Both the position numbers and the translations under genes were made by a program. From NCBI GenBank assembly GCA_023390875.1, contig JAEWCA010000098.1, positions 1 through 5,026 on the forward strand: 5,026 bases of DNA. Direction: 5' to 3'. The DNA is from Actinomycetes bacterium. Lineage in GTDB: Bacteria > Actinomycetota > Actinomycetes > Actinomycetales > Cellulomonadaceae. Positions 1 to 5,026 of this stretch are shown piece by piece (position 1 is the first letter of the stretch; every line of letters starts with the position of its first letter). A model generated the notes under the pieces. It searched no databases and had not been told where the DNA came from. It saw only the letters and a program-made list of their open reading frames with translations.

Positions 1-50
1 GGGGGCCGCCGGGGGGGGGGCGGGGGGGGCCCCCGGGGGGCCCCGCCTCG
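1..50. other. G/C-only low-complexity tract at window edge
   Basis: The first 47 bases contain no A or T. G runs of 5, 10, 8 and 6 are separated by short C-rich pieces. The tract lies just past the stop codon of the DUF3097 gene. Read on the minus strand it could fold as a very GC-rich hairpin and might end that transcript, but there is no T tract. The G runs also fit a G-quadruplex pattern. The alternative is a sequencing or assembly artefact at a contig end, which I find at least as likely. No gene is supported here. Confidence 0.5.
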
Positions 51-908
51 TCATGCGGTGACGAAGTCGATGAGCTCCTCGACGCGTCCGAGCAGGCTCG
101 GCTCGAGGTCGGCGTAGCTGCGCACCGTGCCGAGGATCCGCTTCCATGCGTGCGCGACGTCGGCCTGGTCCGAAGCCGGCCACCCGAGCTCGCGCAGGAT
201 CCCGTGCTTCCACTCGGTGCCGCGCTCGATGGTCGGCCACGCCGCCAGGCCGATGCGTTCGGGCCGCACGGCCTGCCACACGTCGACGTACGGGTGCCCG
301 AGGACCAGCACGCTGCCGGCGGGGGCCGCCTTGACCGCGTCGGCCGCGATCCGGCTCTCCTTGGACCCCGCGACGAGGTGGTCGACGAGCACGCCCACCC
401 GGCGGCCCGGTCCGGGACCGAACTCGCGGATCGCGTCGGGCAGGTTGTCGACGCCGTCGAGCAGCTCGACGACGACGCCCTCGAGGCGCAGGTCGTCGCC
501 CCACACCTTCTCGACGAGCTCGGCGTCGTGGCGCCCCTCGACCCAGATGCGGCTGCCGCGGGCGACGCGGGCCTTCGCGTCGTGCACCGCGACCGAGCCG
601 GACGCGGTCCTCGTCGGCCGGGCCGGCGCCGTGGCCTTCACGGGCGCGGTGAGCGCGACGGGCTCGCCGTCGACCCAGAACCCGGGGCCGAGCGGGAACG
701 TCCGCGTGCGCCCGCGCCGGTCCTCGAGCACGACGACGTGCATGCCGCCGGACTTCTCGACCCGCACGACCGCGCCGACCCACCCGGTCGTGACCTCCTC
801 GACGACCAGGCCCGGCTCGGCGGGCTGCGGGCGCGACCTGCGCGCCGGGCGGTGATGGGTGGAGCCGGAGCCCCCGAGCACGTCCGAGCCGTAGCGGTCC
901 TGAGTCAC
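51..908 (-). CDS. DUF3097 family protein
   Basis: A 285-residue protein with no experimentally known function that I can name. It matches my memory of the actinobacterial DUF3097 family along its length: the start (DRYGSDVL, 5-11), PAEPGLVVEE (29-38), RTASGSVAV (100-108), IWVEGRHDAELVEKVWGDDL (121-140), VGVLVDHLVAGSKESRIA (171-188), LGHPYVDVWQAV (203-214) and the C-terminal SYADLEPSLLGRVEELIDFV. No signal peptide or membrane segment is visible, so it is probably cytosolic. The start is GTG at 906-908; the family N-terminus begins there, and no strong Shine-Dalgarno precedes it. A TAGAGT sequence six bases upstream suggests a leaderless transcript. It is divergent from hrcA and shares a 129-base control region with its operator. 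By my reading, residues 119-188 resemble a Toprim fold (Glu124 in VEGRHD, Asp176 in VLVDH), which would point to nucleic-acid cleavage or binding. That last point is inference only. Confidence 0.9.
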   Translation of the reverse strand: MTQDRYGSDVLGGSGSTHHRPARRSRPQPAEPGLVVEEVTTGWVGAVVRVEKSGGMHVVVLEDRRGRTRTFPLGPGFWVDGEPVALTAPVKATAPARPTRTASGSVAVHDAKARVARGSRIWVEGRHDAELVEKVWGDDLRLEGVVVELLDGVDNLPDAIREFGPGPGRRVGVLVDHLVAGSKESRIAADAVKAAPAGSVLVLGHPYVDVWQAVRPERIGLAAWPTIERGTEWKHGILRELGWPASDQADVAHAWKRILGTVRSYADLEPSLLGRVEELIDFVTA

Positions 909-914
909 GCGGGC

Positions 915-920
915 ACTCTA
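915..920 (-). promoter_or_regulatory. Possible -10 box of the DUF3097 gene (leaderless start)
   Basis: On the minus strand TAGAGT fits the actinobacterial TANNNT -10 pattern and ends six bases before the GTG start. That is the spacing expected when transcription starts at the start codon itself. No convincing -35 hexamer is seen 16-18 bases further upstream. Leaderless genes are common in actinobacteria, and the lack of a clear ribosome binding site agrees with this reading. Confidence 0.35.
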
Positions 921-965
921 GAGGGGTGCGGTGCCGACGGGCCCGGGCTCGCCCGGCGCCCGGCG

Positions 966-971
966 TAGGAT
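966..971 (+). promoter_or_regulatory. Possible -10 box of the hrcA operon
   Basis: TAGGAT fits TANNNT and abuts the left arm of the CIRCE element, sharing one base with it. Transcription from it would begin within the left arm, so a bound repressor would cover the start point, the arrangement expected of a CIRCE-controlled promoter. No good TTGACA-like -35 box lies at the right distance in the surrounding GC-rich sequence, so the promoter is only probable. Confidence 0.45.
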
Positions 972-997
972 TGGCACTCGTGTCGGGGGAGTGCTAC
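971..997 (+). promoter_or_regulatory. CIRCE operator (HrcA binding site)
   Basis: The left arm TTGGCACTC (971-979) and right arm GAGTGCTAC (989-997) are separated by exactly nine bases. The CIRCE consensus is TTAGCACTC-N9-GAGTGCTAA, so each arm matches at eight of nine positions and the spacing is exact. HrcA dimers bind this inverted repeat and block transcription of heat-shock genes. It sits 40 bases before the hrcA start codon, so it should give autoregulation of the hrcA-dnaJ-rsmE unit. Its centre is about 75 bases from the divergent DUF3097 start, so an effect on that gene is possible. Confidence 0.95.
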
Positions 998-1025
998 CCC
1001 GGGACGTGGGACGAGGGCGCGCCGT

Positions 1026-1033
1026 GAGGGAGG
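1026..1033 (+). promoter_or_regulatory. Ribosome binding site of hrcA
   Basis: GAGGGAGG is a good complement to the 16S rRNA 3' end and ends four bases before the ATG at 1038. It supports that start codon. It also lies within a possible short upstream reading frame whose TGA overlaps the hrcA ATG. Confidence 0.75.
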
Positions 1034-1037
1034 CGAG

Positions 1038-2063
1038 ATGAGCGAGGACCGTCGGCTGGACGTGCTGCGGGCGATCGTCGAGGACTACGTCGCCACGCGC
1101 GAACCCGTCGGGTCCAGGGCGCTCGTCGAGCGGCACGCGCTCGGCGTCTCGCCGGCCACGATCCGCAACGACATGGCCGCGCTCGAGGAGAGCGGGTACA
1201 TCGCGCAGCCGCACACGTCGGCCGGGCGCGTGCCCACCGACAAGGGCTACCGGCTGTTCGTGGACCGCCTGACGACCGTCAAGCCGATGTCCGTGCCCGA
1301 GCGGCGCGCGATCGGTGCGTTCCTCGAGGAGGCGCAGGACCTCGACGACGTGGTCGACCGCGCGGTGCGCCTCATCGCGCAGCTCACGCAGCAGGTCGCG
1401 ATCGTGCAGTACCCGTCGCTGCGCCGTTCGGCCCTCCGGCACGTCGAGCTCGTGCCCGTCGGTGCCCGGCACCTGCTGGTCGTGCTCATCACGGACACCG
1501 GACGGGTCGAGCAGCGCACGCTCGAGCTGGGCGCGGACCTCGACGAGGTCGTCGTCGGCCAGCTGCGCGCGCGGCTGAACGTGAGCGCCGCCGGCCGGCG
1601 CCTGTCCGAGCTCCCCGTCGCGCTCGCCGAGCTGGCGGACGCGTTCGGTCCGGCCGACGCGCCGCTCGTCGAGGCCGTGGTCGGCGTGGTCGAGGAGACG
1701 CTCGCGCAGGAGAGCGAGGAGCGCGTCGTGCTGGCCGGCACCGCGCACCTCGCCCGCGGCGGTGCGGTCGACTTCGCGGGCAGCATCGGTCCCGTCCTCG
1801 AGGCGCTCGAGGAGCAGGTCGTCCTGCTGCGCCTGCTGTCCGAGATGGCCGAGGACAACGCGAGCGTCGCGGTGCGGATCGGCCGCGAGACGCAGCACGA
1901 GGGCCTCCTCGAGACGAGCTTCATCACGAGCGGCTACGGCGACGAGAACGGCACCTCGGTCGCGCGCGTGGGATCCATCGGCCCCCTGCGCATGGACTAC
2001 CCGGGCACGATGTCCGCGGTCCGTGCCGTCGCCCGCTACCTCACCCGGATCCTCGCGGGGTAG
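1038..2063 (+). CDS. hrcA: Heat-inducible transcription repressor HrcA
   Basis: A 341-residue protein, the usual length for HrcA, which binds CIRCE elements and represses chaperone genes; GroEL promotes its active form, so it releases DNA when chaperones are busy with unfolded protein. The N-terminal winged helix-turn-helix is at about 1-75, with [10 protein letters not shown] (24-33), the recognition region [18 protein letters not shown] (38-55) and the wing [14 protein letters not shown] (59-72). A GAF-like ligand/dimer region follows from about 85, with the family's inserted dimerisation segment. The C-terminal signature [15 protein letters not shown] is at 314-328. The ATG start follows a good Shine-Dalgarno and leads directly into the family N-terminus. 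It is the first gene of the operon, directly behind CIRCE, so autorepression is expected. dnaJ follows after 74 bases. No damage or truncation is seen. Confidence 0.97.
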   Translation: MSEDRRLDVLRAIVEDYVATREPVGSRALVERHALGVSPATIRNDMAALEESGYIAQPHTSAGRVPTDKGYRLFVDRLTTVKPMSVPERRAIGAFLEEAQDLDDVVDRAVRLIAQLTQQVAIVQYPSLRRSALRHVELVPVGARHLLVVLITDTGRVEQRTLELGADLDEVVVGQLRARLNVSAAGRRLSELPVALAELADAFGPADAPLVEAVVGVVEETLAQESEERVVLAGTAHLARGGAVDFAGSIGPVLEALEEQVVLLRLLSEMAEDNASVAVRIGRETQHEGLLETSFITSGYGDENGTSVARVGSIGPLRMDYPGTMSAVRAVARYLTRILAG

Positions 2064-2072
2064 CACCCCGTG
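2054..2072 (+). terminator. Hairpin spanning the hrcA stop codon (possible attenuator or processing site)
   Basis: CGGGGT (2056-2061) pairs perfectly with ACCCCG (2065-2070) across a three-base AGC loop. A G-U pair and a C-G pair extend the stem to eight. The TAG stop codon lies in the hairpin. No T tract follows, so this is not a textbook intrinsic terminator. It may reduce read-through, or protect or process the hrcA-dnaJ transcript. It could also be chance in GC-rich DNA. Confidence 0.35.
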
Positions 2073-2137
2073 CCTGACATCCCCCGACGCACCCGTCCTC
2101 ACCGCACGCCTGAGCGCAGGAAGCGAGCACAGCCTCA

Positions 2138-3265
2138 GTGACCGACTACTACGAGATCCTGGGTGTCCCGCGCGACGCGACGCCCGAGCAGATCAAGAAG
2201 GCGTACCGCAAGCTCGCCCGCGAGCACCACCCGGACGTGGCGGGCGAGGACGCGGCCTCGGAGGAGCGCTTCAAGGACGTCTCGCGCGCGTACGACGTGC
2301 TCGGCAACCCCGAGAAGCGGCGTGCCTACGACATGGGCGCGGACCCGGCGTCGCCCGGCGGCGGCATGGGCGGCGGGTTCGGGTTCCAGGACATCTTCGA
2401 GACGTTCTTCGGCGCTGCGACCGGTGCGTCCGCGCAGCGGGGCCCGATCCCGCGCGCCCGTCGCGGGCAGGACGCGCTGGTCCGTCTCGACCTCGACCTC
2501 GCCGAGGTCACGTTCGGCGCGCACCGCGAGGTCCCGGTCGACACCGCCGTGCTCTGCCCGACGTGCGGCGGTTCGTGCTGCCGCCCGGGCACCGCGCCGC
2601 TCACGTGCGAGGTGTGCCACGGTCGGGGGTCGGTGCAGCGCGTCGCACGCTCGTTCCTCGGTCAGGTCATGACCACCCAGCCGTGCGCCGCGTGCCACGG
2701 GTTCGGCACCGTGATCCCCGAGCCGTGCCCGGAGTGCTCGGGCGAGGGTCGGGTCCGCTCGCGCCGCACGCTCAGCGTCGACGTCCCGGCGGGTGTCGAC
2801 ACGGGCACGCGCATCAAGCTCACGGCGCAGGGCGAGGTCGGCCCGGCCGGCGGTCCCGCGGGTGACGTGTACCTCGAGGTGCGCGAGCGCAAGCACGACA
2901 CGTTCGTGCGCCGCGGCGACGACCTGCACGCGACGCTGCAGGTGCCGATGACGGCAGCCGCGCTCGGCACGCTGCTCAGCCTCGAGACGCTCGACGGCGA
3001 GCGCGAGGTCGACCTGCGCCCGGGCACGCAGCCCGCGCAGGTCGTCACGCTCAAGGGCCTCGGGGTGGGCCACCTGCACGCGTCGGGTCGCGGCGACCTG
3101 CACGTGCACGTCGACGTGCAGGTCCCGACGGCGCTCGACGACGAGCAGACCGAGCTGCTGCGCAAGCTCGCGTCGCTGCGCGGCGAGGAGCGGCCCGAGT
3201 CACGGCTCGCGACCGCGAGCTCCGGGGTGTTCTCGAAGCTGCGCGACAAGCTCGCCGGGCGCTGA
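2138..3265 (+). CDS. dnaJ: Co-chaperone DnaJ, actinobacterial DnaJ2 type
   Basis: A 375-residue type I Hsp40 that delivers unfolded proteins to DnaK and stimulates its ATPase; cytosolic. The J domain (1-67) carries HPD at 31-33, the motif that activates DnaK. A short Gly/Phe region follows at about 72-97. The zinc-binding domain has four CxxC motifs at 140-143, 157-160, 183-186 and 197-200. The substrate-binding C-terminal domains run from about 210 to 335, and the tail FSKLRDKLAGR resembles mycobacterial DnaJ2. The first zinc motif reads CPTCGGSCC, with two extra cysteines where CxxCxGxG plus a small residue is usual. The GTG start is forced: the frame has a TGA at 2111-2113 and no other start codon before the J domain. 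A near-Shine-Dalgarno (AGGAAG) lies about 15 bases upstream, too far to be ideal. Adjacency to hrcA marks it as DnaJ2, as opposed to the dnaK-grpE-linked DnaJ1. Confidence 0.97.
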   Translation: MTDYYEILGVPRDATPEQIKKAYRKLAREHHPDVAGEDAASEERFKDVSRAYDVLGNPEKRRAYDMGADPASPGGGMGGGFGFQDIFETFFGAATGASAQRGPIPRARRGQDALVRLDLDLAEVTFGAHREVPVDTAVLCPTCGGSCCRPGTAPLTCEVCHGRGSVQRVARSFLGQVMTTQPCAACHGFGTVIPEPCPECSGEGRVRSRRTLSVDVPAGVDTGTRIKLTAQGEVGPAGGPAGDVYLEVRERKHDTFVRRGDDLHATLQVPMTAAALGTLLSLETLDGEREVDLRPGTQPAQVVTLKGLGVGHLHASGRGDLHVHVDVQVPTALDDEQTELLRKLASLRGEERPESRLATASSGVFSKLRDKLAGR

Positions 3266-3267
3266 GG

Positions 3268-4032
3268 GTGAGCGCACCGGTCTTCCTCGCGGAACCCGGC
3301 ACGCTCGACGCGGTCGTCGCGGGTGGCACGTTCCTGCTCGACGGCGCCGAGGGTCGGCATGCGGGCGTGGTGCAGCGCCGAGGTCCCGGGGAGCGCGTCG
3401 ACGTGGTCGACGGCCAGGGCGTGCGTCTCGTCGGGACGGTCGCGTCGGTGGGCGGCGACGGCGTGCTGCTGGACGTCGTGCAGGTCGTCGTCGAGCCGGT
3501 CCCGGACGTGGCGCTCGTGCTCGTGCAGGCCCTCGCGAAGGGGGACAGGGACGAGCTGGCGATCGAGGCGGCGACGGAGGTCGGTGCCGACGCGGTCGTG
3601 CCGTGGCAGGCGGAGCGGTCGATCGTCGTGTGGCGCGGCGACCGTGCGGCCAAGAGCCGGGCGCGGTGGCTCGGCACGGTCAAGGCGGCCGCCAAGCAGG
3701 CTCGACGGGCGCGCGTTCCCGAGGTGGGGACCGCGCTCGACACGCGAGCGCTCGCGGAGCGGGTGCGGACGGTCGTCGGCAGCGGGGGAGCGGCGCTCGT
3801 GATGCACGAGGAGGCCGCCGCGCCGATCGCCGACGTGCCGCTGCCGACCGGTGCAGGCACCCAGTGCCTCGTGGTGGTCGGCCCCGAGGGCGGGATCGGC
3901 GACGCCGAGCTCGCGCGGCTCACCGAGGCGGGTGCGCGGGCGGTGCGGCTCGGCCCGCACGTGCTGCGGACGTCGACCGCCGGGCCGGTCGCGCTCGCGA
4001 TCCTCGCGCAGCGGCTCGGCCGCTGGGCGTGA
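3268..4032 (+). CDS. rsmE: 16S rRNA (uracil(1498)-N3)-methyltransferase RsmE
   Basis: A 254-residue SPOUT-class enzyme, normal length for the family. It transfers a methyl group from S-adenosylmethionine to N3 of U1498 in the 30S decoding region. The N-terminal PUA-like RNA-binding domain (about 1-75) includes EGRHAGVVQRRGPGERV (28-43). The catalytic domain has ALAKGDRDELAIEAATEVGAD (88-108) and the trefoil-knot cofactor loops VVGPEGGIGDAEL (203-215) and LGPHVLRTSTAGP (228-240). The last reads LRTSTA where E. coli has LRTETA; I recall this variant as usual in actinobacteria. The GTG start is two bases after the dnaJ TGA, with GAGG touching the start codon, so translation probably depends on coupling to dnaJ. 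It closes the hrcA operon, and the next gene converges on it. Confidence 0.96.
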   Translation: MSAPVFLAEPGTLDAVVAGGTFLLDGAEGRHAGVVQRRGPGERVDVVDGQGVRLVGTVASVGGDGVLLDVVQVVVEPVPDVALVLVQALAKGDRDELAIEAATEVGADAVVPWQAERSIVVWRGDRAAKSRARWLGTVKAAAKQARRARVPEVGTALDTRALAERVRTVVGSGGAALVMHEEAAAPIADVPLPTGAGTQCLVVVGPEGGIGDAELARLTEAGARAVRLGPHVLRTSTAGPVALAILAQRLGRWA

Positions 4033-4033
4033 C

Positions 4034-4047
4034 GACCGGGCGCGGTC
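4034..4047. terminator. Small hairpin between convergent rsmE and ppdK (possible two-way terminator)
   Basis: GACCG (4034-4038) and CGGTC (4043-4047) can pair across a four-base loop. It fills the 13-base gap between the two convergent stop codons and runs into the ppdK TGA. The stem is short and there is no T tract on either strand, so it is a weak candidate. It is the only structure I see that could separate the two transcripts. Confidence 0.25.
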
Positions 4048-5026
4048 AGCGAGTCTCGAGCCCCACGTCCTCGACTGCCGCCCGGCCGGCCTCGAGCCGC
4101 GCGACCGGCACACGGAACGGCGAGCACGACACGTAGTCCACGCCGGCGCCGTGGAAGAACCGGATCGACTCCGGGTCGCCGCCGTGCTCGCCGCACACGC
4201 CGATCGTCAGGTCGGGCCGGGTCGCCCGGCCCTCCTCGACGGCGATCCGCACGAGACGGCCGACGCCGTGCTCGTCGATCGTCTCGAACGGCGACACCAC
4301 GAGCACGCCGTTGTCGGTGTACTGCGCGAAGAACGCGCCCTCGACGTCGTCGCGCGAGAACCCCCACGTGGTCTGCGTGAGGTCGTTGGTGCCGAACGAG
4401 AAGAACGCGGCGTGCTCGGCGATCCGCCCGGCGGTGAGCGCCGCCCGCGGCAGCTCGATCATGACGCCGACGGGCAGGTCGAGGCGGACGCCGTGCGCGG
4501 CGCCGACCTCCGCCATGATGCCGAGGGCCTCGTCGCGCACCAGGCGCAGCTCCTGCACGGAACCGACGAGCGGGACCATGATCTCGGCGCGCGGGTCGCC
4601 GCCGTCCGCGAGCCGCCGGGCGACCGCCTCGCACACGGCCCGGATCTGCAGCGCGAACAGCCCGGGCACCACGAGCCCGAGGCGTACGCCGCGCAGCCCC
4701 AGCATCGGGTTCGCCTCGTGCATCCGCTGGACGGCCGCGAGCAGGCGCTCGTCCTGCGGCGACGGCTCGCCACGCTCCTGGGCGAGGGCGACCCGCACGG
4801 CCAGCTCGGTGAGGTCGGGCAGGAACTCGTGCAGCGGCGGGTCGAGCAGCCGGATCGTCGTCGGCAGCCCGTCCATCGCGGTGAGCAGCCCGACGAAGTC
4901 CTCGCGCTGCAGCGGGAGGAGCGCGTCGAGCGCGGCCTGCCGTTCCGTGTCGTCCTGGGCGAGGACCACGCGCTCGACGAGCACGCGGCGTTCCCCGAGG
5001 AACATGTGCTCGGTCCGGCACAGGCC
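4046..5026 (-). CDS. ppdK: Pyruvate, phosphate dikinase, C-terminal part (5' end outside window)
   Basis: The last 326 residues of PPDK, which interconverts ATP, phosphate and pyruvate with AMP, diphosphate and PEP. The window holds nearly all of the C-terminal TIM-barrel that binds PEP/pyruvate. Residues counted from the window edge: GLCRTEHMF (1-9, active-site Arg4), TIRLLDPPLHEF (57-68, Arg59), MHEANPMLGLRG (102-113), VMIELPRAAL (188-197, metal-binding Glu191), FFSFGTNDLTQ (208-218, Asn214 and Asp215), GVCGEHGGDP (276-285, catalytic Cys278) and YVSCSPFRVPVARLEA (298-313). By family knowledge these align with R561, R617, E745, N768, D769 and C831 of the Clostridium symbiosum enzyme. The frame stays open through 5026, so the ATG at 5003-5005 is an internal Met (GLCRTEHM) and no true start lies here. 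The missing part should hold the nucleotide-binding and phosphohistidine domains. PEP synthase is less likely given the motif wording. It converges on rsmE. Confidence 0.97.
   Translation of the reverse strand, partial: GLCRTEHMFLGERRVLVERVVLAQDDTERQAALDALLPLQREDFVGLLTAMDGLPTTIRLLDPPLHEFLPDLTELAVRVALAQERGEPSPQDERLLAAVQRMHEANPMLGLRGVRLGLVVPGLFALQIRAVCEAVARRLADGGDPRAEIMVPLVGSVQELRLVRDEALGIMAEVGAAHGVRLDLPVGVMIELPRAALTAGRIAEHAAFFSFGTNDLTQTTWGFSRDDVEGAFFAQYTDNGVLVVSPFETIDEHGVGRLVRIAVEEGRATRPDLTIGVCGEHGGDPESIRFFHGAGVDYVSCSPFRVPVARLEAGRAAVEDVGLETR

Noticed and set aside
150..968. Plus-strand frame of 272 codons opposite the DUF3097 gene, running to near CIRCE
   Set aside because: No motifs, no clear ribosome binding site, and it lies antisense to a full-length conserved family protein.
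918..2102. Long minus-strand reading frame (394 codons) opposite hrcA
   Set aside because: The translation is Arg/Asp/Leu-rich with no recognisable motif. It mirrors hrcA codons, a common shadow in GC-rich genomes, and hrcA is certain.
2478..2520. Repeated CGACCTC units and a GACCTC/GAGGTC inverted repeat in dnaJ
   Set aside because: Explained by codons for alternating Leu-Asp and Glu-Val in a conserved stretch; too short to stand out in this composition.
1762..2865. Plus-strand frame of 367 codons bridging hrcA and dnaJ
   Set aside because: Arg/Ser-rich translation in the wrong frame of both genes; not a fusion or frameshifted gene.
2135..3109. Minus-strand reading frame opposite dnaJ
   Set aside because: Composition-driven antisense shadow with repeated Arg/Ala/Glu patterns and no domain; the dnaJ frame is unmistakable.
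4046..5005. Treating the ATG at 5003-5005 as the start of a complete 319-residue protein
   Set aside because: The frame continues upstream to the window edge with GLCRTEH preceding this Met, a core PPDK active-site motif, so the gene is cut by the window and the Met is internal.
3051..5021. A 656-codon minus-strand frame across rsmE, the junction and ppdK
   Set aside because: It runs out of frame with ppdK, giving Ala/Arg/Ser/Pro-rich low-complexity protein, and opposes rsmE. Both real genes are clearly identified in other frames.

Overview
The window looks like a stretch of chromosome from a very GC-rich actinobacterium. The Micrococcales (Cellulomonas-like) are my best guess, inferred from protein resemblance and strong G/C preference at third codon positions; no database was searched. 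It is gene-dense and mostly conserved housekeeping sequence. I see no mobile element, CRISPR array, tRNA, rRNA or tandem repeat array, and no gene-free stretch longer than about 130 bases.

Layout: positions 1-50 are an almost pure G/C low-complexity tract. Positions 51-908 (minus) encode a DUF3097 protein, an uncharacterised family typical of actinobacteria. A 129-base divergent region (909-1037) follows and holds a clear CIRCE operator (971-997), the binding site of the heat-shock repressor HrcA. Rightward from it run hrcA (1038-2063), a dnaJ2-type co-chaperone gene (2138-3265) and rsmE (3268-4032), probably one transcription unit. Converging on rsmE with only 13 bases between stop codons is the 3' part of ppdK (4046 to beyond 5026, minus), encoding the C-terminal PEP/pyruvate domain of pyruvate phosphate dikinase.

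How the genes work together: HrcA represses its own operon through CIRCE, and GroEL availability is classically needed for HrcA to be active, so the operon should be induced when misfolded protein accumulates. DnaJ2 feeds DnaK with substrates. RsmE methylates 16S rRNA U1498 and is co-transcribed by a widespread but unexplained conserved linkage. The DUF3097 gene reads away from the same control region and could share HrcA regulation. ppdK belongs to central PEP/pyruvate metabolism and is a neighbour rather than a functional partner.

I did not find a convincing undescribed system. The points most worth a second look are a possible Toprim-like core in the DUF3097 protein, the architecture of the hrcA control region (CIRCE, a possible short upstream ORF, a hairpin at the hrcA stop codon sharing 10 bases with CIRCE), an unusual Cys-Cys pair in the first zinc motif of DnaJ, and the odd G/C tract at the left edge.
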